A program made the position numbers and the translations under genes. The notes under the pieces were generated by a model, which had not been told where the DNA came from, ran no database searches, and saw only the letters and a list, made by a program, of their open reading frames with translations. A stretch of 30,232 bases of DNA from Chara braunii (taxonomy: Eukaryota; Streptophyta; Charophyceae; Charales; Characeae): positions 3,444,452-3,474,683 of the forward strand of contig BFEA01000038.1 of the NCBI GenBank assembly GCA_003427395.1, read 5' to 3'. Positions 1-10,570 of the stretch are shown here, piece after piece. Numbering within the stretch: the first letter of the stretch is position 1; every line of letters starts with the position of its first letter.

Positions 1-54
1 CTCTGTAAATGAATTGTTCTACCATGAATCTTCTTTCCTGTGCATAGACTATTT

Positions 55-176
55 GAGAGAGAGAAAAAAAAAAGAAAAACAGAAAGAAAGAGAGACAGAG
101 AGAAAGAGAAAAAGAGAGAAAGAGAGAGAGAAAGAAAGAAAGAGAGAGAGACAAAGAGACAGAGAGAGAGAGAAAG
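55..176. repeat. GA-rich microsatellite
   Basis: Impure purine tract made mostly of GA dinucleotides with AAAG interruptions. The Lys/Arg/Glu-rich frame across it is a low-complexity translation and not a gene. Confidence 0.95.
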
Positions 177-398
177 ATGTTGCTCTCCGATTTTTGTTTC
201 TTTGTGAATACATTGTCATCGAACACTCTAATACCTTTTAATTGTACCCAATTATACATTGACCAATTCTAAATCTCGTCTCCTTCCTTAAGACTTTTTC
301 GCTGTGCATGTATTGTTCCCTGCATTTTGTTACAAATTCTCTGCTCCTCTCACAATCACCCGCCACATGACGCAGCATCGCTGCGGCGGGTCCACTTG

Positions 399-423
399 TA
401 ATAATAATAATAATAATAATTTT
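399..423. repeat. TAA trinucleotide microsatellite abutting an N
   Basis: A short run of about seven TAA units followed by T-rich sequence and an N at 424. It lies where the truncated MITE loses its left end, so the boundary may be an assembly artefact. Confidence 0.85.
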
Positions 424-652
424 NTTTTTCGGTTTTTGATCTTTAACTCACATTTGGCTAAGAATTTATACATGACTCCAAGGCAAAAGTTGCTTGTATT
501 GTTGTTTTACTTGATATATATTTTTTTCAAATATTTCTGAATTTTTTTTTTAATATTTTTTTATGTTCGCTTTCGGAGGGTTTTGGGAGCTCGTTCGTGT
601 TCGGGCGAACATGTTCGTGTTTGCCTCCGAACTCGAACACGATGCTACGTAG
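421..652 (-). mobile_element. Truncated hAT-like MITE, GTTCG subterminal type
   Basis: This is a reverse-orientation relative of the complete element at 16700-17029. Its right end (about 630-652) is the reverse complement of that element's left end, including the CTAC/GTAG terminus and GTTCG/CGAAC subterminal repeats (about 588-640). The interior shares the segment around 'caaaagttgcttgtatt' and the T-rich stretch. The left terminal inverted repeat is not visible and the sequence breaks at a TAA microsatellite and an N. No transposase frame is present, so it is non-autonomous. Family membership is seen by comparison; the hAT assignment rests on the 8-bp target duplications of the two complete copies. 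Confidence 0.7.
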
Positions 653-927
653 CCCAAGGGTTCAACTATCGGATACATGGCAAAGAGGAGTTCAAGGAGA
701 AAGCAGTGAGACTGCGACCCTACGACTCGGATTCCGAGCTCTGTCAAGAGCGTCGCTCGTCCCTTTTCGAAACCGAGATCCTACGTGCGTTCCTTACCCC
801 TTTTGGCCTGGAAAAAGTCATCGCGCTGCGCACAGCGAAGTTCAAAGATATGTTTTGGATTAGATAGTCGTTCATAAAAGACTTTTTTCTTCCCTTCCCG
901 CTTCTGCGCGCACTCCATATCTGGAAC

Positions 928-1013
928 CACACATGATATACGTTCAAATTGGAATGATACAGAGAAGATTAACATAGCCCCTGACAAGGATGACATGCAA
1001 GTCAAGAAATGGT
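928..1013 (+). pseudogene. U6 snRNA-derived pseudogene, copy 1
   Basis: The central U6 block is recognisable: 'attggaatgatacagagaag' is followed by ATTAACATAGCCCCTG and then AAGGATGACATGCA, close to the ACAGAGA-containing core of eukaryotic U6. The 3' end 'gtcaagaaatggt' resembles plant U6. It differs from canonical U6 at many positions, the 5' stem-loop is not clear, and a proper T-run terminator is lacking (GT- and G-rich sequence follows). No USE/TATA pair is evident upstream. It is therefore probably a non-functional retro- or repeat-embedded copy. Confidence 0.75.
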
Positions 1014-1039
1014 GTGTGTGGGGAGGGGGGGGGGGAGTA

Positions 1040-1200
1040 ATGCTTTTGTACAACGATCGTGCTTCAGTGCTTCTGAAGAGAAAATGAGAAACATAATGTT
1101 TTTTCGATGGTGTGGCACATATTGTGAGGACCTAGGGTGTGAGGGGGGTTTGTCCGCATGTAGCCTCCCCGAAGTGTATGAGTGAACCAACAATTGGAAA
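1040..1200 (+). repeat. Unit of the U6-associated repeat family
   Basis: Contains motifs shared with the array at 2040-3010: a 'cgatcgtg' site, an AAATGAGAAACATAATG-like A-rich stretch, 'attgtgaggac', and 'gagtgaac'. It directly follows the first U6-like sequence, as related units follow the second one. Divergent, non-coding. Confidence 0.5.
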
Positions 1201-1306
1201 GTTCGTTAGGGATCCTTTTTTTTTTTTTTTAATGATGGTTGTGATGAATTGAGAAGCGGCTTGTTTTATTTCATGCGTTGACAACATCTAAAAAACAACA
1301 AAAAAA

Positions 1307-1543
1307 ATGAAATTGTATATAATTGGCATTTTAGCCACAATACTTGGAATAATAATACCACTCTTACTAGGAGTTGCTTTTTTAGTAATGGCTTTTATGC
1401 AGCGTAGAAAAGGTTCGAATGTGGTAGGGTTGTTTGGGTTATTACAACCTTTAGCAGATGGTTTGAAATTAATGATAAAAGAGCCTATTCTACTAAGTAG
1501 TGCGAATTCATTCATCTTTATAATCACTCCAGTCATTACATTT
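1307..1543 (+). pseudogene. nad1: Mitochondrial nad1 5' fragment (NADH dehydrogenase subunit 1), fused to tatC
   Basis: The first about 79 codons encode the N-terminal part of complex I subunit ND1. Recognisable stretches are the '[16 protein letters not shown]' membrane helix, 'MQRRKG' and '[17 protein letters not shown]', the conserved matrix loop near the quinone site. Compared with plant ND1, the six residues normally between 'GVAFLV' and 'MAF' (including the conserved Glu-Arg-Lys) are missing, an 18-nt in-frame deletion. After about residue 79 the frame becomes tatC. The sequence is AT-rich, unlike much of the window, and has no nuclear targeting extension. This fits a transferred mitochondrial fragment; ND1 is normally over 320 residues, so no function is expected. 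Plastid ndhA was considered and fits less well. Confidence 0.8.
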
Positions 1544-1995
1544 ATTTGTTTTGTTTTCACTTTATTGACTTGTTATTGTTTCTCAGAAGAATTTGTTTTT
1601 TTATTAGCTAAACCTTTTCTTGTTCTACGCATAGCAAAACCATCATTTATTTGCACACAAATAACTGAAGCTTTGAAAACATATATGCAAATTTCTGTAA
1701 GTTTCGCCTTTTTTTTTGTTTTCCTTTTTTCAGTTATCAAATTTGGTGTTTTTTTATTCCTAGTTGTTACAAAACACAAAGGGTCCAATGGACAAAAATG
1801 TTCTATTTGAGTGTAATTTCCTTCTTGTTTTTTTTTCTTCTTATTTATTATTGGGTAGTTCCCATTATTTGGAACTTGTCGTTTACCTTAAATACAACAT
1901 CTACGAATTTACTACACATTCAGTTACCCTCGAAGATTTATGATTATATTTTGTTAACTGTTCGTATTTTGTTTGTTTCATCAATATGTTCTTAA
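1544..1995 (+). pseudogene. tatC: Mitochondrial tatC/mttB fragment with one frameshift
   Basis: Encodes part of the Sec-independent twin-arginine translocase subunit TatC (plant mttB). Visible blocks are '[18 protein letters not shown]', '[14 protein letters not shown]' and, in the next frame, 'TTSTNLLHIQLPSKIYDYIL' followed by 'TVRILFVSSICS'. The frame is continuous with the upstream nad1 fragment, giving a chimeric reading frame. It then shifts at the A-run at 1793-1797, consistent with loss of one A, and resumes at 1798. A TAA stop follows where the family continues with Gln (CAA), so a C-to-T change may have ended it. The C-terminal half is absent. It is a decayed organelle-derived copy. 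Confidence 0.8.
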
Positions 1996-2039
1996 TACGC
2001 TTAGAGCCTCGCTACTATATACAATGTTGTATATGTATG

Positions 2040-3010
2040 TGGAGTTAATCGTCATACATAATACATTCACCAAGTACATGTCAAACATTGTGAGGACGTG
2101 CATGTCAAACATTGTGAGGACATGGTGTGTGTTTCAAATGTAGTGATGTTTGTGTAAATGAACCAAGCTGCATTTTTAGGCTTGGTTCACTAGGAATGGA
2201 AAAGCTGTGTAAAAGCGAATATTGGGAATCGAAAATCGTATTGATTTCTGACACCGAACACGTGCCAAAGTTTGGCTGATGAAGCTGTATTTGAAATATT
2301 GGAAAATAAAAAATTATAATGATTTCAAACACCGACCACATGTCAAAGATTGACTGATGGGCCTGTATGCTAAGATATTGAGAAATCAAAAATCATAATA
2401 GTTTTTAACACCGAGCACATATCAAAGATTTAACTGATGGAGGTGTGTGTTTTCGATATTAGGAAATCAAAATTTGTAATGGTGTTCTTTGGGACAAACA
2501 TTAAACTTGGAGCGACACGGAGAAGATTAGTATGGGCACTGGGCAACAATAACACGCATAAGTCAAAAAATGGTGGGGGAAAAAAATAAAAATCGTAATG
2601 GTTTCTGAAAGCAATCGTGTGTTAGAGGTTTTGAGGAGTGGTGCTAGGTTCAAGATGGTTTTCTGTTTGAGTGAATAAATTTCGTTGTGTTTTGGGGTGG
2701 GTTCATTGAAAAATGTTGCACTGTGAAAACGTTGTGATTAGGAAATTGAAAAATGTAATGATTTTTTACACCGATCGTGTGTCAAAGATTGTGAGTAACT
2801 AGGGTGGGCTTCAAACTGTCTCGTGTTTGAGTGAATGAACTCGGATGCGTTTTGGGGTGGGTTCATCCAAAAATGTTGAAATGTGTGTATGCTGAGATGA
2901 GGAAAATGAAAAAAGTAATGATTTTGTGGCATCGATCGTGTGTTTGACAATCTGAGGAGGTGCGGTGGGTTTCAGTTGGTGTCATGTTTGAGTGACTAAA
3001 TCCGTTTGTA
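2040..3010 (+). repeat. Degenerate tandem repeat array containing a U6-like segment
   Basis: At least three units of about 75-85 bp lie at 2220-2480. Each has a 'GAAATCAAAAATCATAAT'-like start, 'TTTCTGACACCGA.CAC' and 'GTCAAAGATT..CTGATG'. After the U6-like block, longer units at about 2585-3010 repeat 'AATGATTTT..ACACCGATCGTG', 'GTTTGAGTGAATGAA' and 'TTTTGGGGTGGGTTCA'. No coding frame is supported. The array resembles the unit following the first U6-like copy, so the nad1::tatC insert appears to interrupt one repeat region. Confidence 0.7.
2484..2573 (+). pseudogene. U6 snRNA-derived pseudogene, copy 2
   Basis: Begins with 'gttctttgggacaaacatt', resembling the plant U6 5' stem-loop, and continues with 'cttggagcgacacggagaag' and 'attagtatgggcactg'. 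'caacaataacacgcataag' and 'tcaaaaaatggt' match the U6 3' half in order. Many substitutions are present and no T-run terminator follows; it runs into G and A tracts. The ACAGAGA box reads ACGGAGA, so spliceosomal function is unlikely. Confidence 0.75.
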
Positions 3011-3099
3011 AGCAACACCCTCAATGCAGTGGGTTTCAAACGGTCTATCTATCTATTCTTTCTACCATATATTTGTTATTCTCATTTTCCTCATATGGT

Positions 3100-3560
3100 C
3101 AGTAATCAAGCAATACCCTAAATGCAAAAAAAATAGAGAATATGGTGGCATATCGTCTTTTTTTTTCTATCCTTCCGCAGGCGTATCTTTCCATGCTCTA
3201 GCTAAAGATTCATTTCATTTCCCTCAATAAGTCAGTAGTAGATCTACGTCACATAGCGAGTAGTAGAGCGAGGCACGTGGCTGGGTTTTTCTATGTACTT
3301 GAATTCAAACATTCCTTTATGTCATCCCGACCCCCCTGCCCCCCACCGCAGTACACAAAATATGGTGGTGTATCTTTCCATGTTCTTTCTCATCTTGTCA
3401 ATAGTCGAGCGAGGCCCTCAGTGCACAGAAGCAAAGAATATGACATATATCTTCCCATGTTCAAGTGCTAGATTCATTCTCATTTCCCTCGTTCGATTAG
3501 TAAAGCAAGGCCCCTGGTCAGGTTGCATGTAGGTAGGCGAGTGTGTGTCACACGTCCGCC
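3100..3560 (+). repeat. Dispersed/tandem repeat of about 110 bp, family also near 24.1 kb
   Basis: Three to four degenerate units share 'tatggtg(g)catat', 'atctttccatgttct', 'gattcattctcatttcc' and 'gagcgaggcc'. The last unit (about 3415-3550) aligns well with 24091-24225, including 'cctcagtgcac', 'ggttgcatgtagg' and the following GTGTGTG. No reading frame is conserved between copies. Confidence 0.7.
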
Positions 3561-3587
3561 CCACCCTAAAAAAAAAAAAAAGTACCA

Positions 3588-3660
3588 ACGACTCGCTTGG
3601 TATACCCCTGAACTATTGAAATATAGACTCAAGTTCGAATCCATATATTATCAGATGAAA
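3588..3660 (+). repeat. Possible tRNA-like (SINE) fragment
   Basis: A good RNA polymerase III B-box-like motif, 'agttcgaatcc' at about 3632, lies some 30 bases after a weak A-box-like 'gactcgcttggtat'. The A-box match is poor and no tail or target duplication was resolved. Confidence 0.3.
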
Positions 3661-3889
3661 AAAATAAAACCGTTATGAATTGCCTAGGGCCGGTCAATTC
3701 AATGGGTGGGCGAGTGTGTGAGTGGGTGGGCACATTCTTTTCAAGGTAAAATTTTTCCTTTTCTTTTTTTTCATGATTTGCCCTTTTGCCCCTCCAAGAC
3801 TCTGATGCTCTGTCATGATGATGATGTGTTAGCTTACATATTGTAATACACTGCGACGCAAAAATGCTTTCAGATTGTTTTGAAGTGCT

Positions 3890-4060
3890 GTCTTTTTTTC
3901 TTCTGCATAAGACATTGAACCCAACTACATGTTGACCCAGATAATTACGATTGTGTGAATCCTCCACGATCGTCACGATAATGCAAAATGTCAGATGTGT
4001 CAGAGCCCACACTCTTATGCAGCGCGATGCGAAAATAATTTCAGACTGTTTTCCCTTTTG
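3890..4060 (+). repeat. Dispersed repeat shared with about 23.88 kb and partly 25.86-26.22 kb
   Basis: The series 'ataattacgattgtg', 'cctccacgatcgtc', 'aaaatgtcagatgtgtcaga' and 'gcgatgcgaaaat' recurs in the same order at 23885-24050. A partial, more diverged relative lies at 25850-26220 ('gtgtcagagccca'). Probably an old transposable element fragment of unknown class. Confidence 0.65.
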
Positions 4061-5520
4061 TTACGATCTTGGCCAATTTTGAAGTGCAAAATTCACGACA
4101 AAGCACAATGTTGTCCAATTACAAAAGAAATGAACGAACTTGAGAGGAGAGAGAGATGACGAAGAAAAATAAGTCTAGAAAGAAAGAAGAAGGATAAGAT
4201 GTACACCAGCAAAAGACCAATGATAATCCCCCTCCTTCCTCGCCAACCGAACTCCTACTCCTTTTCTCCTCCCCTCTTATTCAAACAATAAACGATAATA
4301 ATAATGTTGAATGGCAAAACCAGAATCAATGTATGAATCCTACTTTTACTGTTTGGCATCACTAGAGGTCCACTATAGCCATGGCCTCCATCTTCTTCCT
4401 CCTCAACCAGGCTGGGGCTATGGCGGACTACTAAGGGCCTAGCCCTGCTGTGCAAAAGACAATGTAAAGCAACTACGACCGTTGCGGTTCAAGCCGCCAT
4501 GCCTAACTCTGTCTTGAAGCCTTCTTGGTGTAGCGCAACCCCACTGAGGCCTTTCAACTGCAACACCTAACAAAGTGGTGAAAATGGCGTCCACCATAGC
4601 CATGTAGGTACCTCGCCACTCTCTTCCCTAGTCCTCTTCTCCCTCCTCCTCTTACCGGTAAAGATCCACCATAGCCAAGGTGGAAGCTCCGGGCATTCTT
4701 CCTCCTCCCAGAGCTGTAATGCCCAACGCTCTACCCCCTGGCAGCGTTGTTGTTGCGAATACCCTTACAAGGGTACCCGCCCTGGTTTTTGCAAGTGACA
4801 TAAATAAGTTCGGTTTAGAGTCTGAGTACATCGCGCGAGTCACGAATGTGTTTCAATTTCGCTGATTGAATGGTTGACTAAAGGTAGAGTGTGCGTGGGA
4901 GCGCAGGTTTAAGGCGCGTTGTCGGAGGGTGTGGTGTCCCGACCCTCCTCTACATGCCAAAGGTCCGCTCGGTGACCCGCTGCGTACCTGATGCTTACTT
5001 GAGGGCCCGTTACTTACCTGCTACTAGCTCGGGAACCTGTTACCGCATGGGCCTTTGCAGGGTACTGCCTATGGGTTCCTGCAGTGCGCCAGGTGTACTC
5101 AGGGTAATGCTCTGCTACACGTCGATTCAGTTGGTGCTCGCCTTAGCAAAAGGGTGGGGGTGCGCCACTGGACTTTCCTTTTGGTCCACGCAGGCTCGGC
5201 GCCCTGCTGTAGAGCAGAGCACTGCCGGCCTGTGGCCGTGGTAGCTTCCGGGCTTGCCCAAGGACGCGAAGGAAGAGGGACCGGCGTGCTCTTTTCCACC
5301 GCGCACTAGGTGCCTCCTTGCTAGGTTATGGGTTAGATGCATGGCCCTGTTGTTACAGTTGAACAGAAGAGGATTAGGAAAAGGAAAAAGAAAAGGAAAA
5401 TAAAAAGTGAAGAGGAAGTCATGCGTCAAACCTGCTCACTGATTTGGACTCTCGCCTTAGTCTAACGACCTCTGGCCGCAGCGACGTTTTAATTCCTTTC
5501 CTTTTCTTAATTTTATTACT
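4061..5520. other. No supported gene; GC-rich unassigned sequence
   Basis: Short frames occur on both strands but none matches a family I recognise or shows a plausible start together with splice sites. The phrase 'ccaccatagcca' occurs at about 4592 and 4668 with related sequence at about 4371, suggesting a local degenerate repeat. Sequence from 4860 to 5330 is GC-rich and unrecognised. Confidence 0.5.
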
Positions 5521-5530
5521 ATTCTTATCG

Positions 5531-5575
5531 TTGTTATTATTATTACTATTATTATTATTATTATTGGTTCCTTTT
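5531..5575. repeat. TTA trinucleotide microsatellite
   Basis: Imperfect run of TTA/TAT units in an otherwise mixed-composition stretch. Confidence 0.9.
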
Positions 5576-5932
5576 ATTTAATTTTCCCCTTCTGTCATTT
5601 CGTGAGAGGCTAACGGTTCAATTTTGATCTCAGACTGCAGCCTGGCGGTCTTGACTAGCCCGACCTTTCGTTTATCCCCTGTGTCTGACCTGTTCGGCTG
5701 AGCGCCGCGCAGTGGAACCCCAAAAGGGGGGGGGCCACTAGCGACCGCTTTGGTAGGAGGCTTATCACCCCCTGTAGGAGGTCATAAGCCCCCTCCTTAC
5801 CATCGGACATGGGTACCCGTCAGGGGTAGTCCGACGTCTTCCTTTGAAGCGGGGAGGGCGTCCGTCGGTATCCCGTTATGGGACCGCCGCGTCGAGTCTG
5901 CAGGTCGCTTTCACTCCTAAGACAAAGTATTT

Positions 5933-5981
5933 AGTGGCATACAACGGAAGCTGGCACTATGACCCTTGGTGTTATGCCACT
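5933..5981. other. Short perfect inverted repeat
   Basis: AGTGGCATA (5933-5941) and TATGCCACT (5973-5981) form a 9-bp perfect stem around a 31-nt loop. GC-rich flanks at 5750-5860 contain further short palindromes (GTAGGAGG..CTTAT against ATAAG..CCTCC). No conserved element is recognised. Confidence 0.5.
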
Positions 5982-6136
5982 CGTTTTTCCTCCCTTTTCC
6001 CTTGTTTCGTTCTAATTTATTCTATTAATTTTTGAAATTCAAATTGTTAAAATGTAGAACTTTGGAAGCTATCTGGGTCCCTCATTCAGAGCACGGGGAT
6101 CGCAATAGATAGCGATCCTATAAAGGAGAAGGAGGT

Positions 6137-6691
6137 GTGTCATTTGGCTACCTGGGCACGAGCGGTCTCACAACGTTGCTTGTTGGCGAACTGAGGAGAG
6201 GGCTGATGCGAAGTAACGGGCTATACGGCTACAGGCCAAGATATCTCCAGTTCCTCTGGAGGTGGAAACGGATGTTTGGAGATGGGCCGACGGTGACTGC
6301 CGTCTTGGACTACAGTCACTGCAGACGGGAGGCAAGATTAAAGATAAATGTTGAAGGGGGGAAGGAGGAGGAAATGAGAGCAGACCAGGGACTACAGGCG
6401 GCCATTACGGAGGCAACAGACCGGGTTGAGAGAAGATGCAGGAGAGACGGGGTCACAAACGAAATAAAAGTCACAATTTCATACCTGGAGGGAGAGACGT
6501 CCACAAATACTACAGAGAGGGAGCAACAACACTTGGACAGCGACGCAGAGGCTGAGAGCGATGCCAGTGATATGGGCGAGGAAACCCAGCCCTGGCATGG
6601 TCTCGACCAGTGGCGGCGGGATCACCCGCCGACCGAGTCTGCTGGGAGCGGCTCGGAGGCCGACTCGCGACAAAGAGACCAAGGCCGCTAG
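6137..6691 (+). pseudogene. Unknown coding-like frame, first half of a broken gene
   Basis: An open stretch of about 184 codons without an ATG at its left end; the first in-frame Met is near codon 24. The product would be charged and hydrophilic after residue 60, with a Glu/Asp-rich segment and a terminal block 'HGLDQWRRDHPPTESAGSGS'. A related block reappears downstream in another frame (from 6729), 'DGLKRWLRDHLPAEPVGNGP'. This suggests an internal repeat in an ancestral protein, later broken by a frameshift and stop at 6689-6698. I do not recognise the family; a transposon-encoded accessory or gag-like protein is possible but not shown. Confidence 0.3.
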
Positions 6692-6728
6692 CAATTGAGA
6701 GAGAGAGGAGTGCGGCAGGGACCTGGTC

Positions 6729-7049
6729 TTGGATGGCCTGAAGCGGTGGCTAAGGGACCACTTGCCTGCTGAACCAGTGGGAAATGGCCCGAAGGCCAAT
6801 TCACGGAGAGAGGCAGAGAGAGAAGTAACGGGGGTTTGTGTGACAGTCATGCTCAAGAAACGGAGGAGTGAAGAGGACTGCAGGGTCAACGCGCGCCGAG
6901 GGAGCCTCGAAGAAGTGGGTGGTGACAATGACGTGCGTGACCAAGACAGCGCTGTGATAATCACTGCGTGCGCGGGAGAATGGGAAGAGGCCAGCTTTAA
7001 GGAGGGCCAAGATCCCCAGGCTGATACAGACTGCACACGCACACACTAG
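6729..7049 (+). pseudogene. Unknown coding-like frame, second half of the broken gene
   Basis: About 106 codons in a different frame from the preceding fragment and with no initiating ATG at the left end. It begins with a diverged copy of the preceding fragment's last block: Trp, Arg-Asp-His, Pro, Glu and Gly positions are conserved at equivalent spacing. The remainder is charged and unrecognised. Conservation at the amino-acid level across a frame change suggests these were once translated, but no domain is identified. Confidence 0.25.
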
Positions 7050-10000
7050 AGAGTTTGCTCACTATGCATCCTGATGCCGTCTACCCGAGGGATGAGTCTT
7101 GTGCCAAGTACCAATCCGCGCCTTATCTCTCCAGTGATTGAGGGAGGAGACAGGGACTGAGCATCAACGAACGAGAGACGGCGGCACAGGGGATTTTCCT
7201 AAGAAAGCAGAGGAGGGGGACCCGAGCGCTCTGCACTGTTGTCGTCACCTGTTTTCTAGGGAGGACTAGCAGCGAGCCATTCCCTCCACTGGACAAAGAC
7301 GTCAAAGAGAGAGTCGGTGTGTACGCGAGAGGCGACGAGGTGCGTAAGCGACGCAGACAGGAAGGAAGGAGTGTGATTGCAGGGGGCGACTCAAGGGAGA
7401 CGTGCGAAAGAGCATGAAGGTGCATGAAAGATAGGCATACCTCCTGTTTGGCTGACGTCAACTGGCCTCTCTTGAGCAGCCATTGTTGGTTGCTGGCGAG
7501 GTTACGTGGAAAAAGTGGCACTTTGTCGAAGCTCATGCCCTGACACCCCTGGTGTAGTCCGTTGTTGGTCGATCATCACCACCGTGGAAGGAGAGGGGCG
7601 GACCGTGAGCGAGCACTCAGCTGGTTGAGGTCGCCGTTAGCAGGGAGGCAATTTTCTCAGTGGACAAGTTTTCGCCGCCATTGCGAACTAACGCAATCCT
7701 ATATCTCCCTGTTCTCCGAGAAGACGGTGAAGATGAGGGTACTATACTAAATGTTGACAATGACGCAGAAAGGGGGAGATGATGTGCTGCTGCAATATGC
7801 AGAGAGAGAAGTACCAGTTGACATCATCTGACTTAGATTCACTATGCAGTTGGCGCAGGTCGAACCTCTCTGAACGACCTAACCTTCTTGTTTCCGAATA
7901 CACCCTGGAATTCTCTGACGATTGAAAGTCAAGTGTTGAGGCTTGGATTCCCCGTAAGAGATGAGCACGTAACGTTAAGCGTACTGCCTACGTCCTGGAA
8001 AAATATGGCTAGCAGTCGCAACTCACGCTTAGATGCGTGCGATGATCAACCTGAGGAACTACAGTTAGGCAGTGTAGCAATGGTGGTATACGGGTGAGAG
8101 AGAGAGATGAGTAGGAATGCCGCGTGAGGGCGACTTAGTTGATGGTACCTCCCTTTTGTTTGACTATTTAGAGCGGGAAGGCATAATCCACAAGAGTAAG
8201 GGTATGGACTAAAAGAGAGTGGCGGTAAGGGACGAGAAACAATTGACTTACTGGTGTTGTAGGGGTCGCGCCACCACTCGTTTCCCTTGAGCACTGTCGC
8301 TGGTTGTACGCGGAGAGTCACAATCGGTTATAAAGCGGGAAAGATGGGCATGTAGTATACAGGCTAGGGGAGGACTGTCCTGATCAGACCTGGAAAGAAC
8401 TTTACTGAACTGCTCTTTGCGTTTGAGCCTATAGGCTAAATGCATCATATGGACAGAGGGTTTCTTGAAACACATATGGGTGGCACGCGTGTTAATGATG
8501 GGGACATCATCAATGGCACGCACTATATGCTAATTCCTCCTCTTGGATATGGTTATGCAGTAGCCCATGCCAGGTGACTTTTATGATCTGTGTGATGACC
8601 GTGTCATGAACAGATGGTACAAAAGAGAGATTTCGCTTCAGTCAAAGTGTTTGGAAAAGGCAAATATGTGTTGTCAACAATTAAGTGGGTCTGGCTTATC
8701 AGCTCTCTCATCTAATTCAAGTATCACCTACCAAAAAGATGTCACGCTGATTGTTGTGATCAGGCTTTGTTAAAGATCTTGAGTGCAGACTTAGTTGATG
8801 TGCACCTAAAGTCTTCGAGTAACATGCTCGTGAGAGGGAGAGGAGTTTTGTTGACTGAAGTCGAAAGGTATCCGTCTGTCAATATCGTGAGTGACGATGT
8901 ACAAGAACCGGAGTAACAAATAAGGCTTCAAACATCCTCTCCTTACCTCCCTTACTCGTTAGTCAACTTCCTTGACAAGACTGTGGTTAATTAGTTATCT
9001 CATTTTACTGTCTATTGGCTAAACAACCAGTAAGAGGCTGACTATTTGAGGAAGTCTCGGCGGGCATCTCCACTTCCCATTCTGGAAACCCTCTTCCTCT
9101 TTAGAGAGTAAAACTGAGGCTGATCTCAAGCTGTACCCATGAAGGCCCTCATGTTTGTTTGATGGGAAAGGGAAAGGCCACCTTGAGATTGATCGTGTAC
9201 ATCTTGGCTAAATATTTGCTTGACGGGGACTAACCTTTTCAAAAAAGAAAGGAGGGCCAAACTTTGGAATCGTGTTGGATCTCAACCGCTAGTTCTTGCG
9301 TTGATTAGGACAATCCAAACTTGTTCTTACTACAAAAGTGAAACTCAGGAAGCATTTGTTAGGACATGAGAATGAATTGTCTCTGGGAGTGATTACTAAT
9401 CCGAATTTATTTACGGCAATCTAATTTTTGTAATGATAATGGAAAACCTGTGTAACAGATAAAAAGCAAACGAGCTCGTGGACTATGAGCGATGATTAGA
9501 CGGAGAGTGCTCCAAACGGTATCCTGCCATGTATACTACCGGGAGTCTGGGCCAACGACACTTCTCGTAGTACATGAACAGGGTTAGGGAGCGGTAGTGG
9601 CTCATGCAGCACGTGATTAGTAACAACTATCTGTCGTACCTTGCTCGCTCGTCAAGCGGGAAGCATCATCAAGCAAGTTCCGTATCCATCTGGGAAGCTA
9701 TCGGTCATGAACAGTTTCATCCGGTCATAACTTTTGTTGTACTCTACTCATTACTTGAGATCTATAGTTTACAACGGACTAGTGGCGACTAAGACTAGGC
9801 TAGCCTCCAATGATAATGATGCATGCCACTCGAACCCCAGTATTATTGTATGCATCGCATATCGAGCTGCCTGGGCTGCCCTTGTAATTTGTTGTCATGT
9901 TCTTTTCACTATCAGCTGTGGTGAATGTAGTAGTCAAGCAACCTAAAATGCTTGAAGTTGTCAGTGAGCTACACTAATTGGGGTTCAGGTCCGAAGGAGC

Positions 10001-10170
10001 CTCGTGTGATACTCGAGCATCAACTGTTGTCTGTGTTGGTGTTGACTCTAGTCTGTCTGCGTTACTTACTGGAGGGCTCGCCTGATATACCAGGGCCCGA
10101 TGATATGCTGAAAACAGAAAGGGATGGGGTCCTGCTGCTGGCTGGTCCGTTCGGCAAGGGCTCTCTCTAT
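7050..10170 (+). other. Unassigned region with eroded coding-like patches
   Basis: No recognised gene. Several short plus-strand frames look more protein-like than random, for example 7888-8093, which ends at a good splice-donor-like site (ACGG|GTGAG), 8567-8773, and 9952-10179. None has a complete start-to-stop structure and none matches a family I know. A minus-strand frame with a true ATG covers 7536-7123 (137 codons, Ser/Leu-rich) but has no recognisable domain. The patches could be exons of a gene continuing into 10175-11550, or remains of a transposon. Confidence 0.3.
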
Positions 10171-10174
10171 CTGA

Positions 10175-10357
10175 CTTAGGCGAAAGTCGTTAACCCCTCT
10201 CAAGTACGGGGATTGTCGGATTACTGGACATACCTATACCGTGCTCCTTTTCCGACAGAACCTGGAATCAGAAGACACAGCCGAGAGGAGCACTACACAA
10301 CATCTAACTAATAGTCTGAGGAGGGACCATGGTCAGCTGGGTTCTGTCCTACTCCAA
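10175..10357 (+). CDS. Possible upstream exon of the unknown spliced gene
   Basis: An open frame from 10175 to 10396 has a hydrophilic product with 'FRQNLESEDTAERSTTQHL' and ends its likely exon at CCAA|GTAGAG (10357/10358). That junction joins in phase to the acceptor at 10570. A pyrimidine-rich stretch ending in TTAG at 10179 could be its acceptor. The frame also has a stop at 10394 that splicing would bypass. Support is only splice geometry and frame. Confidence 0.25.
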
Positions 10358-10570
10358 GTAGAGAGCATCACGACTTCCCTCCTGTCTACGGAATAAAGAC
10401 GCAGTGCATGTCGCCTGTTTGACTGGGGAAGTGCATGCAGTTCTCTTACGCTGCTCGTAGACTAGCAGTTCCTGTGCAGGTCCTCCCATCTGTTGAGCGA
10501 GAACAGGGCGCACCACAACCCCAAGTGACTGTTACGGTATCAACCGCTTTCTTTCCCTGAATCTCCTCAG

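Noticed and set aside
1307-1543. Plastid ndhA rather than mitochondrial nad1
   Set aside because: The [12 protein letters not shown]-type segment and lack of ndhA-specific N-terminal sequence fit nad1 better.
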